A stretch of DNA of 64,000 nt, taken from contig QANU01043359.1 in NCBI GenBank assembly GCA_003254905.1, positions 337,983 through 401,982 on the forward strand. Direction: 5' to 3'. The stretch is from Nissolia schottii (Eukaryota > Streptophyta > Magnoliopsida > Fabales > Fabaceae). This document shows, piece after piece, positions 33,911 to 47,355 of the stretch (its first letter is position 1; every line of letters starts with the position of its first letter). The notes under the pieces were generated by a model. It was not told where the DNA came from. It saw only the letters and a program-made list of their open reading frames with translations, and did no database searches. The translations under genes and the position numbers were made by a program.

Positions 33911-36900
33911 TGTAAAGTTTCCCAATGCAAGTCGCACAATGTTTTGGCCTTCGTGGGTTCCATCTCCTGTCAACGAGAGCTACAACATTTCAAGAATAGT
34001 TGAAGGGTTGAATCATAAAGTTTTTTTTTTTTTTTACTACAACGTATTTCATATATAAAATTCACTTATATTCCACTACCTCCATCACTTTAGGTACATC
34101 TATTTTTCTTTTGAGTCCATCATTGTCACTTCATTCAAATTTGAGCCTTAAGTGACGGCTAAAATTTACTGTAAAAGAGCAGACAAACAAAAGTGGAGGC
34201 CATACATAGAGATTCCAATTCCAAATCAGGTGAGTGCCTGAAACCTGATGGTAACAGACAATGTGAGTAATGGCAGCTGAAGTATCAAAGAATTCAAGTC
34301 TAGGTCCGCATGATGGCTTTGTTATCTGCTGAAGCCATCAATCAATCCAAAGAGTGCCGATTCCGTATAATCTTCCACTAGGGACCTAGCTACATGATCA
34401 GCTATATCCTTTGAGTGCTTGAAAGTGATGTGATGCCTCTAATGGATCCTGCCACAAGTTCAATATAAAGCTTAGTAGCATACACATATGAAATTATTAA
34501 GTTAAGAGCATCCCAGCTTTTCAAATATGATGATTATAAATGTCAGGGAAAGAGTGGGAGATCTTGTTACAATCCAAACTTGAATACAAGATTCAACTAC
34601 ATATATGAACCAAGATACTTATAAGCCCATTTACTACAAAAGAATTTCAAACTCTCGGATTGGGCCTCAAACCCATGCTTGAGATACTACCCGGAAGCCA
34701 GTTTCATAACTGATGAATCATTGAGAAGGAACGTAACCGAACCTACCTTTATGAAGCACCATGGACAAATTAACTCACACAAGACATGATAGTTCAGAGA
34801 TTAATAGTCTCATGATAATCTCGGTCATGGTGACAAAACACATCTCTAAGGGAAGAATAAGAGTCATCCACTCAAAGTATATAAGCATGAACCACGTTAA
34901 TGTTTAGTATATTCTAACTTTATGTCACCTCATATAACTCATATTTTGACTTGGGTGTCAGAATGATTTTTGTAAGTGCCACTTTCGCCGGATCAAGAAT
35001 ATTGCTAATATTGCCGCTGTGCTTGTCCACCTTAAGAGCTTTCAAACTCGTTCTAAGGTCAAAGTTATGAGTTGCATCTCGGGTAGTCTGAATTGCTCAT
35101 AACATATTTATATTCTTAAATTAATAAAATGAGACACACACACAATATACTTTATTGATTTAAAAATGTAGAACTTAAAATCATACTTTAAAATACATCA
35201 ACGATGACTCATAAATTGTTGTTTGTGATCTATAATACTAAATCTCATGGCCCGAATAGGCTCTTGTACAAGTATCTTACTATAATTGCTTTCGTAGATT
35301 ATAATCAAACCAATTCAACCCCTTATAATTTTACTTAAAATCACATGAATTCAATGATTGTTCACTATCTCAAATGTATGACATGAGTTAACCCCTCTTT
35401 TACTATCTTTCCATGAATTGGTGATAGCTTAGTAAAAACTATTTCATACAACACTTAAATTAACGAGTTTGGGTGCGCATCTCATATCCTGCTAATTGAT
35501 CAAACCAATTATAGGAGTGGTGAGTGAGTTTCGAAGTGCAGAATTTGTGAGACTTACATCTTAGGATGATTGAGTTCAGTTCAACATCATACAAAGAAGA
35601 GGAAAAGAAAGAGACAATCTAAGCCAGTAAAGTAGTAATTACTAGGTAGACATCAATTAAAATGGATGGCCAATCCACACACCAACATAATGAAAGAGAT
35701 AAATATTTGTATAGGTAGCATGATGATGCCTATACAATATTTAATAGGGTTCATCGATTGTACTTATGAAGGCCAAGTCATTTTGTCACTTTGAGCTACA
35801 TCCAAACTAGGGGCAAGAACAAATCATATTGCTACTTCATTTATAGAATGGTAATTAAGTAGCACTGGAATTAAGGATGGTCATATATACATAACAGAAA
35901 TTCGGTGCCCAACATTCATAATTTGAAATGATATTCATATATCTTTCGAATTGGTGTGTCCCCAAACTCCTAATTTAAAATCTCATTCGCGTAAATTAAT
36001 AATAATTGAATCTTGTGTAAATTATAATTTAGTTAGAGTTTGACACATTACTTAATAAGATTGTTAGTAATTTAGATTATCACTAAAAAATTTTGTCATT
36101 TTTTAAATTATTAATAATGTTACATTGTCATGTTTAAAATGCGGAAACAAAATATTATAACTAATAATTTATATTATCATATATAAAAAAGATTGTTAGA
36201 TAATATATGTCTTTTCCTAAAATTCTCTCTAAATAATAATCTATACACACTATAAAGGCATTTGCTTTAGTTTGGTGTCCAGCTTTTTTCTTGAACTTTT
36301 ACTCTTATAAATGAATTGATAAAGAGTTTTTTATGAAGTTAAAATAGTAACTGAGGAAAGTTAACAACCCACTAACGTCACCATGTGTTCTGCTAACCAC
36401 CCACCAATGCTACCATGTTTCAATAACTTCTCCCTTCTATTATTTCCATTTAAAATAATTATCCACTCCACAAGTCATTTGATTGTCAAGTTTAGGCATG
36501 ATAATGTGGTTGTTTCATGGAGCGCACATTAATTCAAAAAATTTCAAGTTTTGGAAATAGTTGGATTCAAACTTAGTAGCAACTTAACCACCAAACTATC
36601 AATGTTCTTACTATATAATTTTACAACTATTATATTTATTTTATATATGAATTGTGTGATTAATACATGACTCAAAAAATCTAACTTATGCCACTATGAT
36701 GATTTAAATTATGTACATCAAGCTAAGCAAGCATGTGTCTTTACCACTAAGCTATCACTATTTTTGTGTTATAATATTGTAACTATTATATTTATTTTTG
36801 GAATCATCATTATAACATCATGTAGACGAGGTGACTTAGAGGTTAATAAAATCTTCTGTGTGTGCCTAAATAAAAAACATGTGCCTATACAAAAATTTCT

Positions 36901-38433
36901 CCCGAATATCATACAAAAATTTCTCGTATATGCATAGTCTATTCATAAATTCTTGGTCCTACATTCATGATTACAAGTTTCAACTTTAGCCGCAAAAGAG
37001 TAAGGCTATTTAAATTGTACTATAAAACGTCAAGATTAAAGATTGTATGAATTAAGATTGTCTATAATAATAGACTAACCTTTTCTTTCCAATTATATGA
37101 ATGATTGAACCCTTAAATAGATTAAATTCTGGGGACTAAAGGCCATAAGCGTGTCCTAGGATGCTATATCTAATGAAATCTTCTAATCCTAATTAATAAA
37201 GTTGATTCCAAAGACGGAAAGGAGAGCAAAAACAGAGGTTTGGCCATACAAATATACAAGGGAAAATTAGTTTAAATGACCGTTAGGAACCTTTAAATTA
37301 CAAAACGGACAAATTATACTAAAATTTACTAAGAAGGACCAAATATACATTAAATTAAGTAAAAGGATCATGCACTGTTTATAATTGAACACTAATACCC
37401 TTGTAATGTTCATCCCCAATTATTCATCTGTAATCATGTTTATTCAAATTGCATCTCACAACTTAAACACCTTCCATTACTCCAGGTCATACGTATATCT
37501 CTCCAAGAATTTTCCAAATGGGCATCCCTAACACAAAGGAAAGGAATTGCACAAAATGTATTGGTTTCTTTCATCATTAATTTACAGTTTGTGATTCTAT
37601 ATCTTAGGAATTATTAATTGATTTAATGCTTCATGCTAACTAAAGAAACTAGGCTAAAAAACACTACCGAATCCCGAAAGAAAAAACACAGATTGGGTTT
37701 TCGCATTGGAGTAACAAAAATTGTACGTGCACTTGTAGCACCATGAGAAACAAAAATTACGGAGAAACATAAATTATACTAGCTATGATTGTATGAGCAC
37801 TTGTAGCATTGAAGTGAAACTAAAAAAACCAAACCGTCAGCTTTAAACTTTGGACACAACCGTTAGCAATGATTGTGGGGGATAATGGGGGTGATGGCTA
37901 GGATGGTACCCCTAATCTTTGGTACCATCCAATGGTACCCCTCTTTTGTCAAAAAAGAGGACTTTGAAAAATTATAAATTGACCCATACCTTTTAATGCT
38001 TCTTATATTTTGTCCCCAACTTACAAAACTTTAATCCTAGCACACCGATCCCACAGTTATTTGCAAAATTATCAAAATACCCTTTCCTCCTCCCTCTTTG
38101 TTCCTCTGCCTCTCCTCTGCCACCACTTCCGCAACCTCTACTCCACTCCCCCGCACCACCGCCCGCTTTATCCCACCGACCTCGCTACCCTCCTCCTCAA
38201 AGACGACCCTATTTGTACATCGCCTAACCTTAAACCCTCCAAATTCTTATGCCTCAGATCCCCTGTTAATATTCCCTAGTACCTGCTCCATTTTTGGGTC
38301 TCCCTCTGTCAGTTCTTGATCCGATTTTTGGACGCGGAGGTGCTCCCATTGCAGCCACAATGGGCACAACTCGAGGACATGCCCAAACTGAGGGGTGAAG
38401 CTTTTCAACTTGCGGTTGACCGACAGGTCAATC
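33911..38433. other. Long intergenic stretch without genes
   Basis: No coding region or RNA gene was recognised in 4.5 kb. About 34800-35100 contains GACTTGGGTGTCAGAATGAT and GCCACTTTCGCCGGATCAAG, resembling the end of a gypsy LTR. The rest is AT-rich. A CT-rich, possibly coding-like patch at 38080-38230 has only short frames. Confidence 0.4.
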
Positions 38434-39139
38434 TAGGGGTGTACAAAACCCAGTCCAACCCGCTAACTCGGACCAGCCCGAAGCATTCGACCCAAAGATG
38501 ATTGGGTCTATTTAGGTCTAAGGTCGGGTTTGGGTCTTTAAAATTGGTCCGGTCAAAATATAGGGTCGGGTTCGGGTAAAGGAAAACTCAGCCCAACCTG
38601 GCCCATGTACATTTTATGGTGCAACATTTTTTAGGATAATCTATTGTAATTAAATCATATGTCTATTTTGGTGTGTAGAAAGTAGAAACCTAGCACTTGA
38701 AGTATGTATAATTTTCTTAGTTTATGCACCTTAATGACATTATTTTTTTGTTGTTTGTGTTATGCACTAAAACTATGAAAGTTTGAATGAGAATGCTAAG
38801 ATTAGAAATTTTATATCATTTTGTTGTTGTGTTTGAAATTAATGGATGTTTAGTTAGAACTATGTTGTTTATTCAAATAGGAAGCAAAATGAGAAACGAA
38901 ATAGTTGGTTTGCAATTTTTTCAACTTCATTTTTTTATTTTTAATGGATGTCATTTTTTATTTTTTGGTTTGAGATAGCATGACATTCTTAGGTGATTAA
39001 GTCTTAACTCAACCCAAAGATGATTGAGTTTATTCAAGTCTAAGGTCAGGTTTGGATTTTTAAAATTGGTTCAATCTAAATATAGGATTGAGTTCGGTTA
39101 AAGGCAAACTCAACCCAACCCAACCCATGTACACTCCTA
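38434..39139. mobile_element. 706-bp element with short TIRs and an internal direct repeat
   Basis: The left end TAGGGGTGTACA pairs with the right end TGTACACTCCTA. Inside, a segment of about 150 bp (38490-38612, CCCAAAGATGATTGGGTCTA...) recurs in the same orientation at 39012-39130 (CCCAAAGATGATTGAGTTTA...) with about 80% similarity. No coding sequence is seen. The motif CCAACCCAACCC is common in dispersed legume repeats of this kind. Confidence 0.55.
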
Positions 39140-39733
39140 CTATTCATTACTCATTTTCTTAGGACTATCACCCTAACCCAGCTTTTTTTCTTTTGGTTCC
39201 CCATTATTTAAATATACCAACCGGCACAGTAACCGTTTCCTTGCTTCCTGGTTTCCCACATAAGTAGTAGTAGTGTTGTAGCACTGCAGCAGCAGCATTG
39301 AAAAATTGCCAGCTCCTGTCAATTCCCTTGCACAGAACATAAGCCCCCGCATTTAATTAAAAGACTCAAAAGCAGGGGAGAGAGAGGCAAAAAAAAAAAG
39401 CGCATTTAGAAAAAAGAGGTATATAGTACTACATTTAAGTCTCTATATCAAATAGGAGCAGCATAAAAAACCTATGGCAATTACTCATGAAACTTCCCTC
39501 AGTGACTAAAGCCGCAAAAAACTGATCCATAAGGGGGCGCTGTTTGTCATAAATCATCTTCTTTTCCCCATATTTCAGAAGTGGAAACGAGAAAAAGGCA
39601 CTGTTTTTTGGAAGGAGTTACAAGGAATCCCATCCCACACTTATTTTGCCGCCACTCACACAAACAAGCACACCCTTCCCCTGTTTCTGTTACTTTAACG
39701 AGGTCTCTATGCTCTCCCCTGCTTCTTCTTAGC

Positions 39734-39740
39734 TATAAAT
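39734..39740 (+). promoter_or_regulatory. TATA box of the AUX1/LAX gene
   Basis: TATAAAT lies about 200 bases before the start codon. The predicted leader (from about 39770) contains a repeated TTCTC tract at 39829-39849, a common feature of plant 5' UTRs. Confidence 0.6.
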
Positions 39741-39934
39741 TCCATTCCGCAAGACAAACATTTATATCATTTACACAGCAACATTTTTTTTTTTGTACTT
39801 CGGAAATTGGTATCCTTCTTTTAAAACCTTCTCTTCTCTTCTCTTCTCTGAGTGTAGTGAATGTTCCTCCCAAACTCGGTGTCTGATTGTCTTCATGTGT
39901 TTTTCGGGTCTTTAGGAGAAGAGAGAAGAGAAAA

Positions 39935-42900
39935 ATGGTACCTCAGAAGCAAGCCGAAGAAGCCATGATGCCAAGCCTCAGCAGCACGGTGGAGCGTGGC
40001 GATGAGGGGGAGGGGGAGAAGGCGGAAGGCTCGCATTTTAGCTTGAAGAGTTTTCTCTGGCACGGCGGTTCTGTTTATGACGCTTGGTTCAGTTGCGCCT
40101 CAAATCAGGCATGTACCCAACAATCACACGAGTTCCGTTTTGATTTTTCTTTTTTTTTTTTTAATCTGAGAGAATGAGAAAAGTTAGAAACTCTTGTTTT
40201 GACTTCTTATTCTTTTCTCTTTTTTTTTTTTTTGTGGTGTGTTCAGGTTGCACAGGTTCTGTTAACGCTGCCATACTCATTCTCTCAGCTGGGAATGGTT
40301 TCTGGGATCATATTCCAAGTGCTGTATGGCCTGCTTGGTAGCTGGACCGCTTACTTGATCAGCATTCTGTACATCGAGTACAGAAGCCGCAAGGAGAAAG
40401 AGAATGCCAGCTTCAAAAACCATGTCATTCAGGTCACATCGCATCACTTGTTCATGATCTCACCACTCTTCTTCAATCCCCTTTTCGACATGACCTGATT
40501 GTATGCACATTTTGTTTGGTTTCTCATGGCAGTGGTTCGAAGTGTTGGAAGGTTTGCTGGGTCCATATTGGAAAGCCGTTGGGTTGGCCTTCAACTGCAC
40601 TTTCCTCCTCTTTGGATCTGTCATCCAGCTTATAGCTTGTGCAAGGTCTCCTCCATATTCCCCACTTTGACTTGGATTGCAACCTCTAATTTGATTAGAT
40701 GATTGAAATGTGTGTGTGTGTGTGTGTGTTCGCTTCTCGGGGGTGTGTTTTATTTTGCTATGCAGTAACATATACTACATAAATGACAACTTGGACAAGA
40801 GGACTTGGACCTACGTCTTCGGAGCTTGCTGTGCCACCACGGTGTTCATACCATCTTTCCACAACTACAGGATTTGGTCCTTCCTTGGCCTTGGCATGAC
40901 CACTTACACTGCTTGGTATTTGACCATTGCTGCCATTGTTCATGGCCAAGTAAGTAACACCAACAAATGTCTTTGATTAGTTTCTCCCCGCGATTGCGCC
41001 TAGGCTACAATGTGGCCGCGGTTCCCCGATAGTCAAATATTGAGAGTGTGACCAACTGCGATTGGTCCAGGTGGTAAGCGGCTTGGTAAGCAAGGTCCTG
41101 GGTTCGAGACCTTGTGTACGCAGTTATCCCCACTGGGAGACTCACCCGCCATAGCCAGGTGTGCGGGCCGGGTCAACCCGGATTAGTCAACCTAAAAAGA
41201 ATATTGAGGGTGTCGCGATGAGCGTTGTTGCAACTTAGAATTGAGCATGTTGCGGCTTGATGCTACCTAATGCGGCAACCCCAAAATCGTGGTCGACAAT
41301 TTAAGACCCTCTCCATTAGCGTGGTGTCTCTAGTTTGAATTTTGCTTGCTTTATGGTCTAAAAGGTAAAGACAATTTTTTGTCCGTGCAGGTTGAAAACG
41401 TGACTCACTCGGGCCCAAACAAAATGGTTTTGTATTTCACTGGTGCCACCAACATACTCTACACTTTCGGCGGGCACGCCGTCACAGTGTGAGGCCCTTT
41501 TTTCTGAATATCTTGATTATTAAGTTAGACAATATGATCATGAATTTGCTCTTTATTGCCTATGACCGATAATTTCATTGCACGGACCTTTTCTTCAGCT
41601 GCAGCTTTTGCCTGCACTTCTTATGGCATTTTGAAATGAGACAAAACTGCATACCTGGCACTTTTGAACATCCATTACAATAGTGTAATGGATTACAGAT
41701 GTCACGAGCAATAAAAGAAATTTCGACTCCCAGTTGATTTTTTTTTTCTTTTCTTTTTTTCTTTTTTTAATGTGAATCTATGTGTTGTGCTCAGTTCTTG
41801 CTTTCCCACCCCCGAGACGCCACATTGTAAATAACTGAATATGGTACATTCATTATTCATAAAATTTGTGTCTTTTTTTTTTTTTTTTTATAATAGCAGA
41901 ACCCAATCTCGATTTTTATATTAACAGGTAGTAAAAGTTAAAAGGAGCTAGATTTTGAGAGTGAAGTGTACATGGGTCAATTTTGGATTTAAGTTGCCGA
42001 AGCACTAAGATGAACGAACTATGTGACATTAAATTATATTGCAGGGAAATCATGCATGCAATGTGGAAGCCTCAGAAGTTCAAGTATATCTATCTTTATG
42101 CCACCGTCTATGTGTTCACCCTCACCCTGCCATCTGCCACTGCCGTTTACTGGGCCTTCGGCGACCAACTCCTGGATCACTCCAATGCCTTCTCCCTCCT
42201 CCCCCGCAACGGTTGGCGCGACGCCGGCGTGATCCTAATGCTCATTCACCAGGTCCATGCTCAGTTTCCCTCCCCTAACATTCCTGAAAAATGACAAATA
42301 CTGATTTACTAAGCAATTAACAGTTACGGGACCAAACTACAAAGGAAAATTGATTTGTCCGAATGATTGTGAGGTCCTTTTGTCGAAATTCAATGCTCGT
42401 GTTTTCTGTTCAAAATTCAATAAATTTTAGCGGTCTAGCGTTATTCAATGACAAAAGTAACTAATGTTTTACTCCTTCCCATTCATAATAAATGTCACTT
42501 AGATAGAATTGATACATGTATTTGGTCAATATATATTGATTTAAGAACGTAACAATTTTATTCTCATATTATGTAATTGATTTGAAACATAGTAATTAGT
42601 TTATAATTCAAATCATTTCAAATCAAATCATTTTCCATCTCATTTGATTTCAAACGCTACCTAACTGATTGCATTTTTATACATAACCGGCAGTTCATAA
42701 CCTTTGGATTTGCTTGCACGCCGTTGTATTTTGTATGGGAGAAAGTGATAGGGATGCATGACACGAAGAGCATATGTTTGAGGGCCCTAGCACGGTTACC
42801 CGTGGTGATACCAATATGGTTTTTGGCCATTATTTTCCCATTCTTTGGGCCCATAAACTCAGCTGTGGGGGCTCTATTGGTCAGCTTCACCGTCTACATC

Positions 42901-44291
42901 ATCCCTGCCTCTGCCCATATGCTCACTTACAAGTCTGCCTCCGCTAGACAGGTAAATGTTCCTATCATATCAATTAACTCCCACCCTTTGGGGCATGTTC
43001 ACCTTGGTTTCCAATGGCTAATAACTAATGTTATGCACCATGTTATATTCAATTAAACATAAGAGTCTAATTTGGGCCTTAACCTCAATTGAGCACGTAT
43101 GGGCTGGGCCGTCAAGATCACGTTCTAGTGCAGTAGGCATCGATCCGAAACAGAAAAGGAAAACTATATTTGCAAGTTTTAGGCACCCTTTTTGACACAC
43201 GGGGATTGATGTGAAAATAATTAGATTTTAGTTATGCCTTTGGTAATTATGATAAGATAGTTTGATAATGTACGACAAACACTTTCACTGACATCTACAA
43301 TTATTAACATATAGTCTGTCAAAACACACAAGTAATTATATACAAATAGTGTATAGTGCTCGAAACAAAAGTTCTTGTAATAATATAATAAATTTGGGTT
43401 CTGTGCTTTGTGCCATACCCAAAGCTAAAAATCTTTAAAACCAAAAGGCATACAGCCCCCACTAGTAGTAGCTAGTACTATATTAATTGTTCGGACTTGC
43501 AAATGTACGAGACTAGATGTGGTTGGTGTCATTTCTCTGTCACTTAGTTATGGCTATGCTATAGTCATATGACGCTGATACAGTGCTAAGCTCTAACTAC
43601 AATTAAACAACGAGCTGGGGCCATGGTCCATGGGCCACAACCTCTGTTCAGTGGCCCTACACAGTGTACTCACGTTAGTACGTTACTATCTGATTCTTAC
43701 TCCTCGCAACAGATTTTCATCATTAGAAGCAGCACAATTTCAAGGATCATGCTTCACATTATTAGATAACCAGAGAGAGAGAGAGAGAGAAATTATTAAG
43801 TGCTCACATGAAATTATTAATTTGATATTTTATAAATACTTGATAATCTTTCTCTTTATATGTAAGAGGAACAAATCTTGACTATTAAGTGCGTGTTTGG
43901 ATTTTTGGTACACACTCAATCGGTTTTAACCAAGCAAACGTGATCTCTAAAACCGATTCTATGTATCCCCACTATTTATTTGTGGTTCAAGGTTAAGATG
44001 CATCCCCTTCCACTATATATTTGATGGACTTTGCTTGAGTAGATTGATTTGTTATTGGTGTTCGTGAAACAGAATGCGGCGGAGAAATTGCCCTCCTTCA
44101 TCCCAAACTGGACGGTGATGTACATGGTGAATGCATTTGTGGTGGTGTGGGTTCTGGTGGTGGGCTTTGGGTTTGGAGGGTGGGCTAGCATGACCAACTT
44201 CATCAAGCAGGTTGACACATTCGGACTATTTGCCAAGTGCTACCAATGCCCCTCAAAAGCCCTTCCCTCCAACCCTACTATGCATCACTGA
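39935..44291 (+). CDS. LAX: Auxin influx carrier, AUX1/LAX family, 8 exons
   Basis: Exons: 39935-40108, 40247-40432, 40533-40645, 40766-40949, 41391-41488, 42045-42252, 42694-42951 and 44073-44291, giving 479 aa (Arabidopsis AUX1 has 485). The product belongs to the amino acid/auxin permease family and imports IAA with protons across the plasma membrane. The acidic cytosolic N terminus (1-40) is followed by the invariant SFLWHGGSVYDAWFSCASNQ. Family blocks include VAQVLLTLPYSFSQLGM, YYINDNLDKRTWTYVFGACC, ATNILYTFGGHAVTVEIMHA and LPVVIPIWFLAIIFPFFGP, across some ten to eleven membrane segments. The end is DTFGLFAKCYQCPSKALPSN. EKVIGMHDTKSICLRALARL and YKSASARQNAAEKLP place it in the AUX1/LAX1 clade rather than LAX2/3. 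Intron 1 has a GC donor; the other introns are GT-AG. Intron 4 contains a SINE. AATAAATAAATAAAA follows the stop. Confidence 0.97.
40709..40730 (+). repeat. (TG)n microsatellite in LAX intron 3
   Basis: A TG tract of about ten units lies between exons 3 and 4, some 35 bases before the acceptor. Confidence 0.9.
41036..41214 (+). mobile_element. tRNA-derived SINE in LAX intron 4
   Basis: The body is about 149 bp (41051-41199). It carries a pol III A box TGGTCCAGGTGG (41063-41074) and a B box GGTTCGAGACC (41101-41111) at tRNA-like spacing, and ends in CCTAAAAAG. It is flanked by AATATTGAGAGTGTG (41036-41050) and AATATTGAGGGTGTC (41200-41214), a 15-base target duplication with two mismatches. 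The orientation is the same as the host gene. The 3' tail is short and not a long poly-A. Confidence 0.88.
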
Positions 44292-46460
44292 AAATAAATA
44301 AATAAAAACCTTATAACTAATTTGTATGATTGGGTGGCATCAGCCTGCTATATGACCTCCTATTGTGAATGCTAGTGTTCCCTAATGCAGAGAGGCAGTA
44401 TTAATGTTTCTTTCAATTTTTTTAATCATATTGGTTAGCCCTAATCATCATTGTGGCTGGCATAGAGATTGGTGTTTGGGATTCAGCGACAAGAAGTAAG
44501 GCATGCCAGTTTCTAGTAATACTTCCAATTCTTTGATATGTCCTCCATGTAGTAATAATTTTTTTTTGCCCAAATCATATCCATCATTGTCGCTAACAAA
44601 TTAGGCGATAGTGCAATGCATGATTTTAAGTGGACCCTGCGGAATCATAATTTGTCCTGCTAGATTTACGTTCAGAAAAATGTAGTGATTCCAAAATCGT
44701 GGTAAACAAAATTCAATAGGGGCGTTGTAGTGTGCAGTCTGCATCACATGGCTAGCAAGTAGTCCATTTACATGTAATCTCATGAACTCTTAAAGGTGAT
44801 GCTATATATATTATGGGTTTTGCTAGGTTAAGGAGTCAAAAATAGCAAGGTTTTTGAATTTTTATAATTTTCAATACATTAGAGATTTGAAACTCTCACC
44901 TTTCAATACAAAATTTTTACTCTTAATTTCTTAAACAATGCCCTAAAGACACTTTTTAGCCTTTTTTTTCCTTCATATATTATATGACAAATTTACATAT
45001 TCCCTCGTTCATATGGGGTGCCTGCTTAGGTTTAGTTCCATTAATATGACTGACGAGTATATTTGTAATATGGAGAGGAGTTATGTATTGAAGTCACCAT
45101 TACCGCTTTGACCTTTATCTGCATTTTCTAAATCTTGCATAAGTTGCATTGCTTATCTGTCCTCCTGCAGCTAAGCATATTTAATAATATGTCTTCCCTT
45201 AACTACATGTATATGAATGTACAATGCAAATTTTTTACAAAATCAACTTAGTTTTACTAAACTACCAATCTATTCATCCTAAGATACATGTGATGGTAAT
45301 TTGATTGTTGAAAGACTAGTGACATTACATAAGTGATTCAAAAATTATATGTGACATTAAGTTAGTTCTTCAGATCTCTGACATTAAATAAATTTTTCAA
45401 AGATTTTAAGTGACATCAAGTTACTCTAGACACAATAATAAATAACATGATATGTAGGCATCACAAATGATCAATTAGCAAAGAAAAGTTCATGGCAAGA
45501 CAAAATTGATATAAAATCTTTAGAGAACTTATTTGATTCCACATGTCTTTAAACAACTAAACTAATATCATGTGATTTTTGGAAGGACTAGATTGCTATT
45601 TTGTATTTTAAGTGACTTAGAAAAATGTATTGATGCCAACTAAAATTGACAACCCTTAGATAACCTTACTCTCATAAGTCTGTAGTTCAACATGAGCTCT
45701 TCACTTATACATAGTTATTAAACCCAACTTGAGGCTCAATCTAGCCACCCCATGGAATCATTAGGTCAACAACTAGTGGACTATTAGGTCAGTTACTAAA
45801 CTGTATATAATTAAATAAATATATTACAATTTAAATAAATATAATAAAATGACACAAATAATTAATAATTTAATACCATTTAATACTATGAATGTTGAAG
45901 TTTTATTTAAATATTAAACAGATCATGATAAACAAGTTTGGTAAAAGAAAAATATATAATCAGGCCTATCAGGCTCCAGGCCAGGCCAAGCCTCCCAAAT
46001 AGATCAGGCTAAGTTGAAAAAAAAGTCTTTGATAGTTAATAGGTCAGGTCCAAGCCAAAAATTAATGAGATAGGTTCGGCCTATTAAGGGTCTGACCTGA
46101 CCTGTTCCCATCCCTAATGGCATCATTTCCTTTGTGGGCTCGATTAATATGCCTTATTTAATATATTTATATTTATATTTATATTTAATTTTGACATAGT
46201 AGGGACATGGAGAAGAAAAATTGAATCAAAATCAAACCAAACCGTTGCACCCTTTAATTAATGCAAGACCAAGTAGCATTTTATCCCTTTATATCATTGC
46301 TCTTCCTTTATATTATTGTTCTTGTGCACTTAGCTTCCTAACATTTAGTAATGTGCATTTCACTGCTCTAAAATATTTTAATTGTTTGAAAAAGACCTCC
46401 TTTCTATGAACAAAATTGCCTTTACTTAAATTAAAACTAAAAAAAAAAAAAAAAAAAAAN
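44292..46460. other. Intergenic region downstream of LAX
   Basis: No gene is seen. About 45720-46125 has many AGGTCAGGTCC / GGCCAGGCCAAG motifs ending in TGACCTGACCTGTTCCCATCCCTA, a low-complexity dispersed repeat common in legumes. An A run with a single N lies at 46441-46460. Confidence 0.45.
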
Positions 46461-46735
46461 AATGCTCGACTTCTCGTACAATTGATTTTCAGCAAGTCTC
46501 TGCTTTCGGGGAAAGCTTTCGGAGCTGAAAGCTGATGTTTGATTTATAACACATTCTCTGGCGGAATTCCTGAGAGTCTTGAGCCCATTGAGAATTCACT
46601 TTCTGGGTTGATTTCTAATGCGATTTTAGGCGCTCACAATATGTCAAGTTAGTTGCTTTTCAGGGAACACGTTATTTAGATCGGTTCCGAGGCAATTGGG
46701 GATTTGGAATAATACTCGGTACTCATATTATACAA
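46461..46735 (+). pseudogene. Leucine-rich-repeat gene fragment
   Basis: Broken frames give LRR-like pieces in order: MLDFSYN followed by a stop and FSASL (46462-46500), YNTFSGGIPESLEPIENSLS (46552-46610), and GNTLFRSVPRQLGIWNNTR (46664-46720). The spacing and the NxFSGxIPxSL and GNxLxxxVPxxLG consensus fit the extracellular LRRs of plant receptor-like kinases. Stops, frame changes and missing leucines show a decayed fragment; no kinase domain is present. The N at 46460 marks a possible contig join right at its left edge. Confidence 0.5.
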
Positions 46736-47355
46736 ATTTCAATTCATATAACAGATGTCCTTAATTAGTTGATTTCCTTGTGTTGTGTTGTACTTATGAA
46801 AGGGTGAAGACGGAAGGGAATTGGAGAATGCAATGCGTTCTGGTTGGAGTGGCTTCATACTACTCTATAATTGTGCTAGAATTCCTGAATTCTTCTTCAT
46901 TGGGTCATGAAGCGATTATAGCAAAGGGGATCATGAAGAGTGTTGTGGCATCTATCAAATTATAACTCATCATCATGCTAAGGATATGGACAATAAAGGA
47001 GGACGTGTCAGGATGAAGAAGAATTTTTTTTTAATTTTATTTTAAGTAAAGGGTAATTTTGCATATAAAAATAAAAGAGGATATTTTTTGAACAATTTGA
47101 GTAAAGGGTAATATGCACACTTCAAAATATGAAGGGGTTAAGTGCAGAAGAACAATAGCACAATGAAGTAAAATGTTATTTGCCTTTAATATAATAACAA
47201 GAGTAGGGACAAACACCATGGTTTTAGTGAATGGAAAACAAAAATACAATAAAAACTAATATCCTCTACATTTAATAAAAGAAAGTCCCCCAATTTAGTC
47301 CTTCTCAACTTTTATTTCGGTCAATTTAATTTCTGTTAATTTTTTCAGCCAATTT
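46736..47355. other. Unassigned stretch
   Basis: No recognisable gene. The short plus-strand frame at 46780-46965 has no known domain. Confidence 0.3.

Noticed and set aside
34190..34480. A possible microRNA precursor in the long intergenic stretch
   Set aside because: No mature microRNA sequence I know was found and no convincing long hairpin was visible.
41063..41111. A tRNA gene in the LAX intron
   Set aside because: Only A and B boxes are tRNA-like. No acceptor stem or clover-leaf forms, and flanking target duplications identify a SINE.
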